Position numbers and translations under genes: made by a program. Shown here in pieces: positions 33,085 through 40,912 of a stretch of DNA of 42,061 nt (positions are counted from its first letter, which is position 1; the number at the start of each line of letters is the position of its first letter). Source of the stretch: Bacillota bacterium (GTDB taxonomy: Bacteria > Bacillota > Desulfotomaculia > Desulfotomaculales > Desulfallaceae); the NCBI GenBank assembly GCA_022360435.1, contig JAKSCU010000296.1, positions 1 to 42,061 on the forward strand. The letters run 5' to 3'. The notes below the pieces were generated by a model. That model ran no database searches. It was given only the letters and a program-made list of their open reading frames with translations, and was not told the origin of the DNA.

Positions 33085-33858
33085 TTAACTCACTTTGGAT
33101 TCGATTCTCAGTTTATCCGCCACCATGGCTATAAATTCGGAATTGGTAGGTTTTCCCCGCTCCAGGTTGATGGTATACCCGAAAAATTTGGTCATCATCT
33201 CTATGTTGCCGCGGTCCCAGGCAAGCTCAATAGCGTGCCTGATGGCTCTTTCCACCCGGCTGGGAGTGGTTTGGTATTTGTGAGCAATAGCAGGATATAA
33301 TTCCTTGGTTACCGCACCCAGCAAGTTGACATCCTCAATAACTTCCAAAATAGCGTCTCTCAGGTAATGGTAGCCCTTGATATGGGCGGGCACGCCCATT
33401 TCGTGAATAATATTGGTCACGGATACATCCAGGCTTTTGGGTTTGGATATTGATATATACTGGGATGGCTTCATGCCGCCGGTAAGCTGTTTAATCCTGG
33501 TGGTCAGCACGGCAAAATCAAAAGGTTTCAAAATGTAATAATCCGCGCCCAATTCAACAGCTCTTTGGGTGACGCTCTCCTGACCGAATGCCGTTAATAT
33601 GATTATCTTGGGCTTATAGCTGGAAAAATTCTCGTTTAACTTTTCCAGCACACCAATACCGTCCAGGTGGGGCATAATAACATCAAGCACAACAACGTCC
33701 GGGTTCTGCTCATTTATTAAACCCAAGGCGTCCATTCCATTGTGCGCCACACCAATTATCTTCAAGTCATCCTGCTGCTGCAAAAAATCCTTCAGTAAGT
33801 CACAAAATTCCCTGTTATCATCTGCGATAACTATCTTGGTATCCGTTTTCATTACCAT
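33085..33858 (-). CDS. spo0A: Sporulation master regulator Spo0A
   Basis: The 257-residue response regulator's receiver domain has the acidic pair IADDN, phosphorylated Asp near residue 59 ([13 protein letters not shown]) and the switch Lys in ILKPFDF. The C-terminal domain has [34 protein letters not shown], the Spo0A DNA-binding helix set, and [14 protein letters not shown]. Phosphorylated Spo0A triggers sporulation genes. It lies downstream of spoIVB as usual. AGGAGG precedes the ATG, and a second ATG two codons on is possible. A sigma-H promoter and 0A-box-like sites lie upstream. Confidence 0.98.
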   Translation of the reverse strand: MVMKTDTKIVIADDNREFCDLLKDFLQQQDDLKIIGVAHNGMDALGLINEQNPDVVVLDVIMPHLDGIGVLEKLNENFSSYKPKIIILTAFGQESVTQRAVELGADYYILKPFDFAVLTTRIKQLTGGMKPSQYISISKPKSLDVSVTNIIHEMGVPAHIKGYHYLRDAILEVIEDVNLLGAVTKELYPAIAHKYQTTPSRVERAIRHAIELAWDRGNIEMMTKFFGYTINLERGKPTNSEFIAMVADKLRIESKVS

Positions 33859-33886
33859 TCCCGCCTCCTAAAATAAACGTATATTA

Positions 33887-33931
33887 TTTGTCTATAACTT
33901 TGACATTCGACGGAGTCGGGAGTATCCCTTT
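33887..33931 (-). promoter_or_regulatory. Sigma-H promoter and 0A-box-like sites of spo0A
   Basis: The minus strand reads AAAGGGATA (33923-33931), 11 nt, GTCGAAT (33905-33911). This matches the sigma-H consensus RNAGGAWWW-N11-12-RNNGAAT with one mismatch. TCCGTCGAA (33906-33914, minus) overlaps the -10, and TTTGTCTAT (33887-33895, plus) lies downstream. Each is 7 of 9 to the Spo0A box TTTGTCGAA, suggesting autoregulation. Confidence 0.7.
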
Positions 33932-33987
33932 AAATTTTTTTAGCAAAATTGTTAAATTATTACTTTTAAAGATGAATTTAAATAAAA

Positions 33988-35364
33988 CTAACTGGCTAAT
34001 CTTTCTTTTTTCTTAACATTCATTAAATTTACTTCTATAAACATATTTTCAGCGGCGACTCCGTATCCCCGGGCGGGGTCGTTTATAAAAACGTGGGTAA
34101 CGGCCCCGGCCAGTTTACCGTCCTGCACAACGGGACTGCCGCTCATGCCTTGTATAATGCCCCCGGCGCGTTCAAGCAACTTGGGATCGGTAACATTAAT
34201 AATCATGTCTTTGCCGTACTCCTCACCCGGTAAAACCCGTTCAATATTAATACTAAATCTTTCCGTTTTACTACCGTTCAACACCGTAAAAATTTCCGCC
34301 GGACCCTCTTTAATTTGATTTTTCATCAAGACCGGCACCGGTTGGCTGAAAAATGGATTGTTAATGCCTTTCTCCAGTTTGCCGAATATGCCGTGCGCGG
34401 TGTTTTTCTCAATGTTCCCCAAAATATCAACAGTGCCCTTGAAGACACCCATTTTTTCTCCGGGCTGGCCCTTTCTTCCCGGGTTCAGATTCTTTATTTC
34501 GGCGTCCACAATTCTGCCGTTATCCAGATTGATGGTTTGGCCGCTGTTGATATCGGCAATTATGTGGCCTAGGGCGCCGTAAGTTTGACTGGCAGGTTCA
34601 TAAAAAGTAAGCGTACCCACCCCGGCTGCAGTCCCTTTTACAAACAAACCCACCCGGAATCGGCCGGTTTTGTCACATTGCATGGGTTTTACTTTATACT
34701 GCCGGGTTTTCCCTCCATGTTTGACTAGTAGCAAAACGTGCTTTCCACTGTCGCCGCAGTTGTCAATTACGTCCTGTAACTGGCTTTCACCGCTGATTTT
34801 TATTCCGTTTGCCCGGAGGATCAGGTCGCCCACCTGTATGCCGGCCTCTCTGGCGGGGTAGTGCTTTTTCCCGTCTTTGGCCACCGGCGCTTCCCCGACC
34901 ACCATAATTCCTTCGGGATGCATCAAAATGCCGATTGATTGGCCGCCGGGGATTACCCGGGGCGCGGTAACCACGTTCAAAGTCATCTGATGCAAAGGAA
35001 TGAAGCCAAACAGTCTCATCTGCATTTTCAGTTGACCGGGTTCCGACGCCACGGGTTTTATTTCCCCGGGAGAGAAAGTCAGTTCTTTGTAATCAACGCC
35101 GTCAACTGAAAAAAGCTTGCCTGCGGAGTGCAGGTGTAGTTTTACATTGTTGCCAATCGCGGGAGGAAGGGCGCTTCCGGCGGTAATCTCTTCTCCCACC
35201 CCAATCATTTGTTGGTTGGGCAGAACTTTTTGCCAAATTGAATACAGGGACATGAAACATACCGATATTGCCAATACTATTACAAAAACTACACCGAAAC
35301 GACTGGTTATGTTGCTGCGATTCAGTATACACACCTCCCCGGTTGTATCTGCCTGTTGCTGCAT
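33988..35364 (-). CDS. spoIVB: SpoIVB peptidase (sigma-K checkpoint protease)
   Basis: This S55-family serine protease has an N-terminal membrane anchor (FGVVFVIVLAISVCFMSLYSIW), RVIPGGQSIGILM, a PDZ domain (REAGIQVGDLILRANGIKI) and the peptidase domain (LTFYEPASQTYGALGHIIAD with the catalytic His). GGIIQGMSGSPVVQDGKLAGAVTHVFINDP carries the catalytic Ser. SpoIVB is secreted from the forespore and starts pro-sigma-K processing. The start is uncertain. The only strong site, GGGGAGG (35334-35340), points to CTG 35325 and overlaps a GTG (35334), while ATG 35364 has no site. The given coordinates are the longest reading. Confidence 0.95.
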   Translation of the reverse strand: MQQQADTTGEVCILNRSNITSRFGVVFVIVLAISVCFMSLYSIWQKVLPNQQMIGVGEEITAGSALPPAIGNNVKLHLHSAGKLFSVDGVDYKELTFSPGEIKPVASEPGQLKMQMRLFGFIPLHQMTLNVVTAPRVIPGGQSIGILMHPEGIMVVGEAPVAKDGKKHYPAREAGIQVGDLILRANGIKISGESQLQDVIDNCGDSGKHVLLLVKHGGKTRQYKVKPMQCDKTGRFRVGLFVKGTAAGVGTLTFYEPASQTYGALGHIIADINSGQTINLDNGRIVDAEIKNLNPGRKGQPGEKMGVFKGTVDILGNIEKNTAHGIFGKLEKGINNPFFSQPVPVLMKNQIKEGPAEIFTVLNGSKTERFSINIERVLPGEEYGKDMIINVTDPKLLERAGGIIQGMSGSPVVQDGKLAGAVTHVFINDPARGYGVAAENMFIEVNLMNVKKKERLAS

Positions 35365-35607
35365 ATATAGAGGATACAGGTATGGCGATTATTGCTTTAA
35401 AGGGCTGCTTTCAGTGCACAGGGAGCGCCCCATATTCTATTGAAAAATTGTTGCGGAAAAGATTTTGAAGTTGTTTTATACCCGCGGGTTATTATTAATC
35501 TGCCTCCGGTAGTCGGATTTATTCCGCCCTTATGTGCCGTACATTGGCATAACCGCGGCGAGTAACGGTTCCGGGCGCGCTGTAACATATTGATAGTATG
35601 GAAAAGT
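35365..35607. other. Spacer upstream of spoIVB
   Basis: No gene, RNA or convincing sigma-F or sigma-G promoter was recognised between the spoIVB start and repeat copy C. Confidence 0.4.
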
Positions 35608-35757
35608 ATAAAAAAAGCGCGCTTTATTCAGTTCCCTCTGCGCGCGCTTTTTAATACGTTACTCCTTGATTCCGGCCATAGATATGGCCGGGCATACTTT
35701 CCTTAAAGTGTAAAAAAGCACGCTCCTTCGTTCCCTGGAGCGCGCTTTTTTTATATT
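35608..35757 (+). repeat. Palindromic intergenic repeat, copy C
   Basis: The full layout is present: A-run, hairpin GCGCGC/GCGCGC (35617-35647) with GTTCCCTCTG in the loop, TTTTTAATAC, palindrome CCGGCCAT-AGAT-ATGGCCGG (35672-35691), GCATACTTTCC...AAAGTGTA, A-run, second hairpin GCACGCTCC/GGAGCGCGC (35718-35745), T-run. The second hairpin followed by TTTTTT on the minus strand could end transcripts entering from recN; on the plus strand it also resembles a terminator. Confidence 0.85.
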
Positions 35758-35802
35758 TTTGGCTTTGGTATTAAAGTATTAGGACAAAAATGCAAAAAAT
35801 AT

Positions 35803-35865
35803 TTGACAAAATCCATAAGATAATATACCCTCAAAAATGTCAAATGTTTTTTACATTTTTGAGGG
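35803..35865 (+). promoter_or_regulatory. Promoter and 13-bp inverted repeat of the AT-rich gene pair
   Basis: TTGACA (35803-35808), 16 nt and TATACC (35825-35830) form a likely promoter. CCCTCAAAAATGT (35828-35840) and ACATTTTTGAGGG (35853-35865) are a perfect 13-bp inverted repeat. Its left arm touches the -10 and its right arm contains the GAGGG ribosome-binding site of the first gene. It may be the operator for the encoded XRE protein, an mRNA hairpin hiding the ribosome-binding site, or both. Confidence 0.65.
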
Positions 35866-35874
35866 GGAAAGAGT

Positions 35875-36177
35875 GTGGCACAAGCAAATTGGTTACTTTT
35901 TGCATTTTCTATTGGTATATTTATAATTATGTTCATATCGATAAGCTATATGTTTTATTCTCTTACTAAACAGGGAGATGAAAGAAAAACTCTAATTAAA
36001 ACCAAAGCAATGTCCGGTACTTTAGTTGCGATAATTGCGATATTAATAATCCAAATCGTAGTTTCAATTATTACTAATCATCAACTTGAAGGACTTAATC
36101 CGCTAATTTTCTTAACTATCATATCAGTTGTATTCTTTTTTCTACTAATCTTTAATAAAAAAAAATATGGTGGTTAA
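35875..36177 (+). CDS. Small three-helix membrane protein, family not identified
   Basis: The 100-residue product has hydrophobic segments at about 6-28, 46-67 and 74-94, with a charged loop KQGDERKTLIKTKA after the first and a basic NKKKYGG tail. GTG 35875 is the start, with GAGGGGG 7 nt upstream. The build resembles small membrane proteins encoded next to XRE regulators in Firmicutes (DUF2178-like), but I cannot place it firmly. It is markedly AT-rich compared with neighbours and on the opposite strand, suggesting horizontal acquisition. It ends one base before the XRE gene start. Confidence 0.8.
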   Translation: MAQANWLLFAFSIGIFIIMFISISYMFYSLTKQGDERKTLIKTKAMSGTLVAIIAILIIQIVVSIITNHQLEGLNPLIFLTIISVVFFFLLIFNKKKYGG

Positions 36178-36178
36178 A

Positions 36179-36400
36179 GTGGAAAACAAAGTTAAAGAAC
36201 TTCGGAAAGCAAAAAAGTTATCCCAAGATGAAGTTGCTAAATTTTGTAATGTTTCCAGGCAAACTATAAATGCGATCGAAAACAATAAATACGATCCATC
36301 GTTATATCTCGCATTTTCGCTGGCAAAATATTTAGATGTTCCTATTGACGAATTATTTAAGTTTGATATTGAGAAAAAAAATAAACCCAAGACTTTTTAA
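36179..36400 (+). CDS. XRE-family helix-turn-helix transcriptional regulator
   Basis: The 73-residue protein is a single Cro/C1-type HTH domain: KVKELRKAKKLSQDEVAKFCNVSRQTINAIENNKYDPSLYLAFSLAKYL, then DVPIDELFKFD. This compact form is common in Firmicutes beside small membrane protein genes. GTG 36179 is preferred because GGTGG lies 5 nt upstream; ATG 36167 would overlap the preceding gene and lacks a site. It probably represses its own two-gene unit through the inverted repeat at 35828-35865 (inference). It converges with recN, with 4 nt between stops. Confidence 0.88.
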   Translation: MENKVKELRKAKKLSQDEVAKFCNVSRQTINAIENNKYDPSLYLAFSLAKYLDVPIDELFKFDIEKKNKPKTF

Positions 36401-36404
36401 ATAT

Positions 36405-38081
36405 TTATTTCAACATTTTGCGCACATAGCCGGTCAGCAGTTTCGAGTCTTCAATGCCTCCCACCATGCGGCTCAGTTCCCGGACCCGCTCTTCCCCGCC
36501 GAGGTGTTTTAAGGTGGTAACGGTTCTTTGGCCGTCGGTTGACTTGGCGACTAAATAATGATTAGAAGCGCAAGCGGCCACCGCGGCGGCGTGTGTAATG
36601 CAAATAACCTGCCTTTGCCGTCCCAATTCTTCCAACCTTTCGGCAATGGCATGAATGGTGCGCCCGCCAATGCCAACGTCTATTTCGTCGAAAACCAGGG
36701 TCTGGGTCTCGTCCGCAACCGCCAGTACCGACCGCAGGGCCAGCATAACCCTGGACAATTCCCCGCCCGAGGCGATTTTGGCCAGTGGTTTTAATGGTTC
36801 GCCGGGATTGGGTGAAAAAAGGAACTGGAGAGAATCAGTACCTGCCGGCGTCGGTTCGCCCGTGGTTAACTCCACGGCGAAATCAACTTGCAGCATTTCC
36901 ATTTCCCTAAGCTCATTTTGCACCGCTTTTTCGAGTTTTGCCGCGGTTTCCAGCCTGAGCCGGCTTGTCTTGCCGGCTGATTTCAAGTATTTTTCCTCAT
37001 TATCCAGCACCTGTTGTTCTACATCAACGCTCTGGTTTTCCAGTGTTTGCAGTTTTTCCAATTCAAAAGAAATTTGTTCACAGTACTCAAGCACCCCGGT
37101 CAGGGTAGCGGCGTATTTTCTTTTCAGCTTCTCTATAAGGGCCAGCCTTTCCTCAACCCGGCCCAGTTCTTCGGGATCAATCTCCACGCTTTCACGACAA
37201 GCCGCCAAGTCCCGGGCCGCGTCTTCCACCAGGCACAATGCCGAATGGATGTTCTCCAGGCAGTTTTGGCTGTCCGGCAGGTAGCGGCATAATTCCTCCA
37301 GCTCGTTTTTTGACCGTCCCAACAGATCGATGGCCGCCGGGCAATGGTCGGGCCCGTGAAAAATCTTTTGCAGCACGCTGGCGGCCAGTTGACCAATCCT
37401 CTCGGCGTTGGCCAGTTTGTTCCGCTTTTGGTACAATTCAGTCTCGTCTTCCCCGGCCAGGCCGGCGGCGTTTATTTCTTTAATTTGGTATTCCAGCATG
37501 TCAATGCGCTGCTGTCTTTCCCTGCTTCCGGATATTATCTCCTCTTGCCGGCGAATGGCGGCTTGCCAATTCCGGTAAGCTGTTTCGGTTTCCACAACCA
37601 GGGCGGCCAAATCCGGACCGCCGTACCTGTCCAGCAGCCCGAGCTGTTTTTCCGTTGACAACAGTGCCTGTTGGTCGTGCTGCCCGTGCATCTCCACCAG
37701 CAGGGCGGATACTTCCCGGAAAGCCGACAGATTCACCACCCGCCCGTTAATGCGGCAGGTATTGCGTCCCTGACGGTTTAATTCCCTGCTCATAATCAGC
37801 AGATCTCCCTCCTGTTCACCGGGCTCAAGTCCGTTTGCGGTCAATTTATAAAAAACCGCGGTGGATTTGCCCACTTCAAAAACAGACTGGACCAACGCCC
37901 GTTCCCGGCCGGTCCTGATCATATCGGCCTGGCACTTGCCTCCCAGTGAAACTTTAAGGGCTTCCACAATAATTGATTTACCCGCGCCGGTTTCACCGGT
38001 CAGCACATTCAACCCCGAAACCATTTCCACTTCCAGGGTATCAATCAGCCCAAAATTTTGTATGTAAAGTGAAACCAGCAT
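36405..38081 (-). CDS. recN: DNA repair protein RecN
   Basis: The 558-residue SMC-like ATPase has Walker A GETGAGKS at residues 29-36, long coiled-coil arms through the middle, the ABC signature IASGGELSRVML and Walker B TLVFDEIDVGIGG. RecN gathers DNA ends in double-strand break repair. GGAGG precedes the ATG. It follows argR by 8 nt in the conserved argR-recN pair. Its usual downstream neighbour spoIVB is displaced by the AT-rich island and repeat copy C. Confidence 0.97.
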   Translation of the reverse strand: MLVSLYIQNFGLIDTLEVEMVSGLNVLTGETGAGKSIIVEALKVSLGGKCQADMIRTGRERALVQSVFEVGKSTAVFYKLTANGLEPGEQEGDLLIMSRELNRQGRNTCRINGRVVNLSAFREVSALLVEMHGQHDQQALLSTEKQLGLLDRYGGPDLAALVVETETAYRNWQAAIRRQEEIISGSRERQQRIDMLEYQIKEINAAGLAGEDETELYQKRNKLANAERIGQLAASVLQKIFHGPDHCPAAIDLLGRSKNELEELCRYLPDSQNCLENIHSALCLVEDAARDLAACRESVEIDPEELGRVEERLALIEKLKRKYAATLTGVLEYCEQISFELEKLQTLENQSVDVEQQVLDNEEKYLKSAGKTSRLRLETAAKLEKAVQNELREMEMLQVDFAVELTTGEPTPAGTDSLQFLFSPNPGEPLKPLAKIASGGELSRVMLALRSVLAVADETQTLVFDEIDVGIGGRTIHAIAERLEELGRQRQVICITHAAAVAACASNHYLVAKSTDGQRTVTTLKHLGGEERVRELSRMVGGIEDSKLLTGYVRKMLK

Positions 38082-38089
38082 CGGCCAAA

Positions 38090-38545
38090 TTACCTCCCGG
38101 TTAAAGAAGTAAACTCTTTCATCACCGCGTGGACTATTTTTTTAGGCTTGGTGACCACCAGTATGGTATCGTCACCGGCCACGGTGCCAATAATTTCGGG
38201 CCACTCCAATTTATCGACGGCTGACGCCACACCCTGGGCTTCACCCGGCAAGGTTTTGATGATAATCAGATTTTCGCTGTTCTCCAGTGAGATCACCGAA
38301 TCTTTGAACAGCCTTTTGATCCGGTCGTCGTTTTTGGGGCTGAAAGTCTCCCCGGGCAGGGCGTACCTGGATATGCCCGAGCCGCCGGGAACTTTGATCA
38401 AACCCAGATCCTTTATGTCCCTGGATACCGTGGCCTGGGTCACTGAAAAACCGGCCTTGCGCAATTCCAGAACCATTTCTTCCTGGGTGCCGATTTCTTT
38501 TTCTTTAATAATTTCAAGAATTTTCATATTGCGCCGGGTTTTCAT
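38090..38545 (-). CDS. argR: Arginine repressor ArgR/AhrC
   Basis: The protein is 151 residues. The winged-helix N-domain has MKTRRNMKILEIIKEKEIGT and FSVTQATVSRDIKDLGLIKVP; the C-terminal arginine-binding and oligomerisation domain has GTVAGDDTILVV. It senses arginine and controls arginine metabolism genes. ATG 38545 matches the family start (MKT.R). It overlaps the methyltransferase gene by 32 nt, and an in-frame ATG upstream adds seven unconserved residues. No ARG box was identified in the window. Confidence 0.95.
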   Translation of the reverse strand: MKTRRNMKILEIIKEKEIGTQEEMVLELRKAGFSVTQATVSRDIKDLGLIKVPGGSGISRYALPGETFSPKNDDRIKRLFKDSVISLENSENLIIIKTLPGEAQGVASAVDKLEWPEIIGTVAGDDTILVVTKPKKIVHAVMKEFTSLTGR

Positions 38546-39143
38546 TGTCCGGAACCGCCTTCTCAATTAATATCAAAAAAGGTGCCCAGTGGGGCCGGTT
38601 GGCAAACATGACCTGTAAAACGCCGTACACCCGGGGATCCAGCCGGCGCACAGTTTCTTCCACCGCGCTGCTTTCCTCTTCCGCCCCCGGGTGGCCGGTG
38701 TAAACCACCATGCTAATCCTGCCCCCCGGCTTTAACAGATCAAGGGCGGTATTTAATGCAGCCAGCGTGGTATCGGCTTGGGTGATAATACCGTGGTTCC
38801 CCCCAGGTAAATAACCCAGATTAAAAATAAAACAATCTGCCGGTCCTTTCAGGTAATTGCGCATTGATGCATGGCTTTCCAAAAAAAGCGCCGCCCTTTT
38901 CGCCAGCCCGGATTGTTTCAGCTTGCGAGCGGTTGCGTCCAGTGCGGCCTGTTGAATATCGAAAGCGTAAACTTTGCCTGCCGGCCCCACTTTTTGAGCC
39001 ATAAAAACGGTGTCATGACCGTTGCCCATGGTGGCGTCAACCGCCACGCAGCCGTCATGCAAAATTTCGCCGACAAATTTTTGCGCCAGTAAAACAGCAT
39101 TTCCTTTAACCCCGGAAAAACGGAACGGGGGGCAATCAGCCAT
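38514..39143 (-). CDS. mnmM: tRNA methyltransferase MnmM (YtqB-like class I SAM methyltransferase)
   Basis: The 209-residue Rossmann-fold methyltransferase has SAM motif VDATMGNGHDTVFMAQKVG, then VYAFDIQQAALDAT and the family signature FNLGYLPGGNHGIIT. VVYTGHPGAEEE follows near the end. YtqB/MnmM methylates the wobble-uridine modification (nm5s2U to mnm5s2U) in some tRNAs. ATG 39143 is chosen because GAGGGTGA precedes it; it overlaps the nadK 3' end by 8 nt, showing tight coupling. Older annotation calls this family 'rRNA methylase'. Confidence 0.88.
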   Translation of the reverse strand: MADCPPFRFSGVKGNAVLLAQKFVGEILHDGCVAVDATMGNGHDTVFMAQKVGPAGKVYAFDIQQAALDATARKLKQSGLAKRAALFLESHASMRNYLKGPADCFIFNLGYLPGGNHGIITQADTTLAALNTALDLLKPGGRISMVVYTGHPGAEEESSAVEETVRRLDPRVYGVLQVMFANRPHWAPFLILIEKAVPDNENPAQYENS

Positions 39144-40002
39144 TAAACCCGTCACCCTCTTTAAACTTTTCCCTGAGAATATCAAAAAATGTTTGATTGT
39201 TCAATTTAATAAATTTTGCCGTGTAGGAGGATTTTTTCACCCGGACCGTGTCACCGTACTGCAAATGCATACCCAATTGGCCGTCCACTGTCAACATTAC
39301 CTCGCCCTGCTTGGAACGAAGAGTTACCAGCACCTCGCTGTCGGGCGAGATGACCAGCGGCCTGGCCCACAAGGCGTGGGGGCAGATGGGCGTAAAAAGC
39401 AGCAAATCCAAGTCGGGCACCACCAGCGGCCCGCCGGCGGAAAGGGAATAGGCTGTTGACCCGGTGGGTGTGGCAATAATGACTCCGTCGGCATGGTAGG
39501 TATTAAAAAGCCGGCCATCAACCACTGTGTCCAGGATGATTAACCGGGCAAATGCTCCCTTGGTGATGACGGCGTCGTTAAGGCCGGTGATGGGCGGCGA
39601 TGCTTCCCCGTTTCTGATCACGCAGGCTTCCAGCATCATTCGCTCTTCAATGGAGTATTTACCTGCCAGTAATAACTCCAGGGCGTTAAAAAAATGCGGG
39701 ACGTCAACCTCGGTCAAAAAACCGAGCCTTCCCATGTTAACACCGAATACCGGCACTCCGCGCGGCGCAGCCAATCGCGCGCTGTTAAGCAGGGTGCCGT
39801 CCCCGCCCAGCACCATCAGACAGTCTACCCGGTCAACCAGTTCTTGGCGGGAACAAATGTTGCGGCGCATATCGATCCGGCTTGCGCACTCCTCGTCCAC
39901 AAGTAGGGTTACGTTATGGCTGTTCAGCCAGTTACTTACTTCCGTCACCAGTTTTGCTATTTTATCGCCTTCCAGGTTTGATAAGAGGCCGACAGTTTTC
40001 AA
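39136..40002 (-). CDS. nadK: NAD kinase
   Basis: The 288-residue enzyme phosphorylates NAD to NADP. It has VLGGDGTLLNSAR (GGDGT at 66-70), GVNMGRLGFLTE, GLNDAVITKG (where NE is more usual), and HADGVIIATPTGSTAYSLSAGGPLVVP, the NAD-binding signature. TTG 40002 is the start, 7 nt after GGGAGG. It lies between tlyA and mnmM in the conserved tlyA-nadK-argR-recN order. Confidence 0.97.
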   Translation of the reverse strand: MKTVGLLSNLEGDKIAKLVTEVSNWLNSHNVTLLVDEECASRIDMRRNICSRQELVDRVDCLMVLGGDGTLLNSARLAAPRGVPVFGVNMGRLGFLTEVDVPHFFNALELLLAGKYSIEERMMLEACVIRNGEASPPITGLNDAVITKGAFARLIILDTVVDGRLFNTYHADGVIIATPTGSTAYSLSAGGPLVVPDLDLLLFTPICPHALWARPLVISPDSEVLVTLRSKQGEVMLTVDGQLGMHLQYGDTVRVKKSSYTAKFIKLNNQTFFDILREKFKEGDGFNG

Positions 40003-40030
40003 AATTACGCCTCCCGGGTATAAAACGCTT

Positions 40031-40912
40031 TTATGATACTGGTTTTGTTTTTGACAACTCGCCTTCTATTGCATTTTCCCACCGCCCGGCGCCGGTGGTT
40101 TGCGGCCATTCCTTGATACGGTGAGCTTTTTCCACCACCATGTCAATGGTTGTCGCGTCTATTGGGCCATTACCGCCAGGTTTGCGAAAATGCATCAAAT
40201 ATTCTATGTTCCCCCGGGGTCCCTTGATTGGTGAGTGGTCGAGACCAAGGACCTCCGCGCCGCAATCCAGCACCGCCCCGGTTGATTTAAGCAGTGCCTG
40301 CCTGTGCGCGGCCGCATCCCTGACCACCCCTTTTTTGCCGACCAATTCGCGGCCGGCTTCAAATTGTGGCTTTACCAGGGCCACGCCTTCGTAATCATCA
40401 AACAGTTCATTCACTTTGGGCAAAACCAAAGCCAGGGAAATAAAAGATACGTCAATGGCAACGAAATCCGGCATACCGGCGGTAAAAACACTGGGCTCCA
40501 TATGGCGGATGTTGGTGCGTTCAATTACAATCACCCGAGGGTCGTTGCGCAACAGCCAGGCTATCTGCCCGTAGCCGACATCGACCGCGTATACTTTGGC
40601 TGCGCCGTGCTGCAGCGCGCAGTCGGTAAAACCGCCGGTTGAAGCGCCAACGTCCAGCATTGTCCTATTTTTCAGGCAAATATTGAACGCATGCAGGGCC
40701 CGGGCCAGCTTAAAGCCGCCCCGGCTGACATATGGCATTTTTTGTTTTATTTCTATCACCGGGTCGGCTTCTTCAATCAGTTGCCCCGGTTTTGTTGCGA
40801 CGCTGCCGTTAACCTTGACCTCTCTCGCCATAACGGCAGCCCGGGCCTTCTCTCTGCTGGCATAGTATCCGTTATCCGCCAGCAGCAGGTCGAGCCTCTT
40901 TTTGGCGGTCAA
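40031..40912 (-). CDS. tlyA: TlyA family rRNA 2'-O-methyltransferase
   Basis: The 293-residue protein has an N-terminal S4 RNA-binding domain (RLDLLLADNGYYASREKARAAVMAREVKVNG), a linker and an FtsJ-like methyltransferase domain. That domain contains LDVGASTGGFTDCALQ, VYAVDVGYGQIAW, FVAIDVSFISL and LVKPQFE. In mycobacteria TlyA makes 2'-O-methylcytidines in 16S and 23S rRNA (C1409/C1920). Here the target is presumably one of these. TTG 40912 overlaps the dxs stop by 4 nt, preceded by GGTGGG. Confidence 0.95.
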   Translation of the reverse strand: MTAKKRLDLLLADNGYYASREKARAAVMAREVKVNGSVATKPGQLIEEADPVIEIKQKMPYVSRGGFKLARALHAFNICLKNRTMLDVGASTGGFTDCALQHGAAKVYAVDVGYGQIAWLLRNDPRVIVIERTNIRHMEPSVFTAGMPDFVAIDVSFISLALVLPKVNELFDDYEGVALVKPQFEAGRELVGKKGVVRDAAAHRQALLKSTGAVLDCGAEVLGLDHSPIKGPRGNIEYLMHFRKPGGNGPIDATTIDMVVEKAHRIKEWPQTTGAGRWENAIEGELSKTKPVS

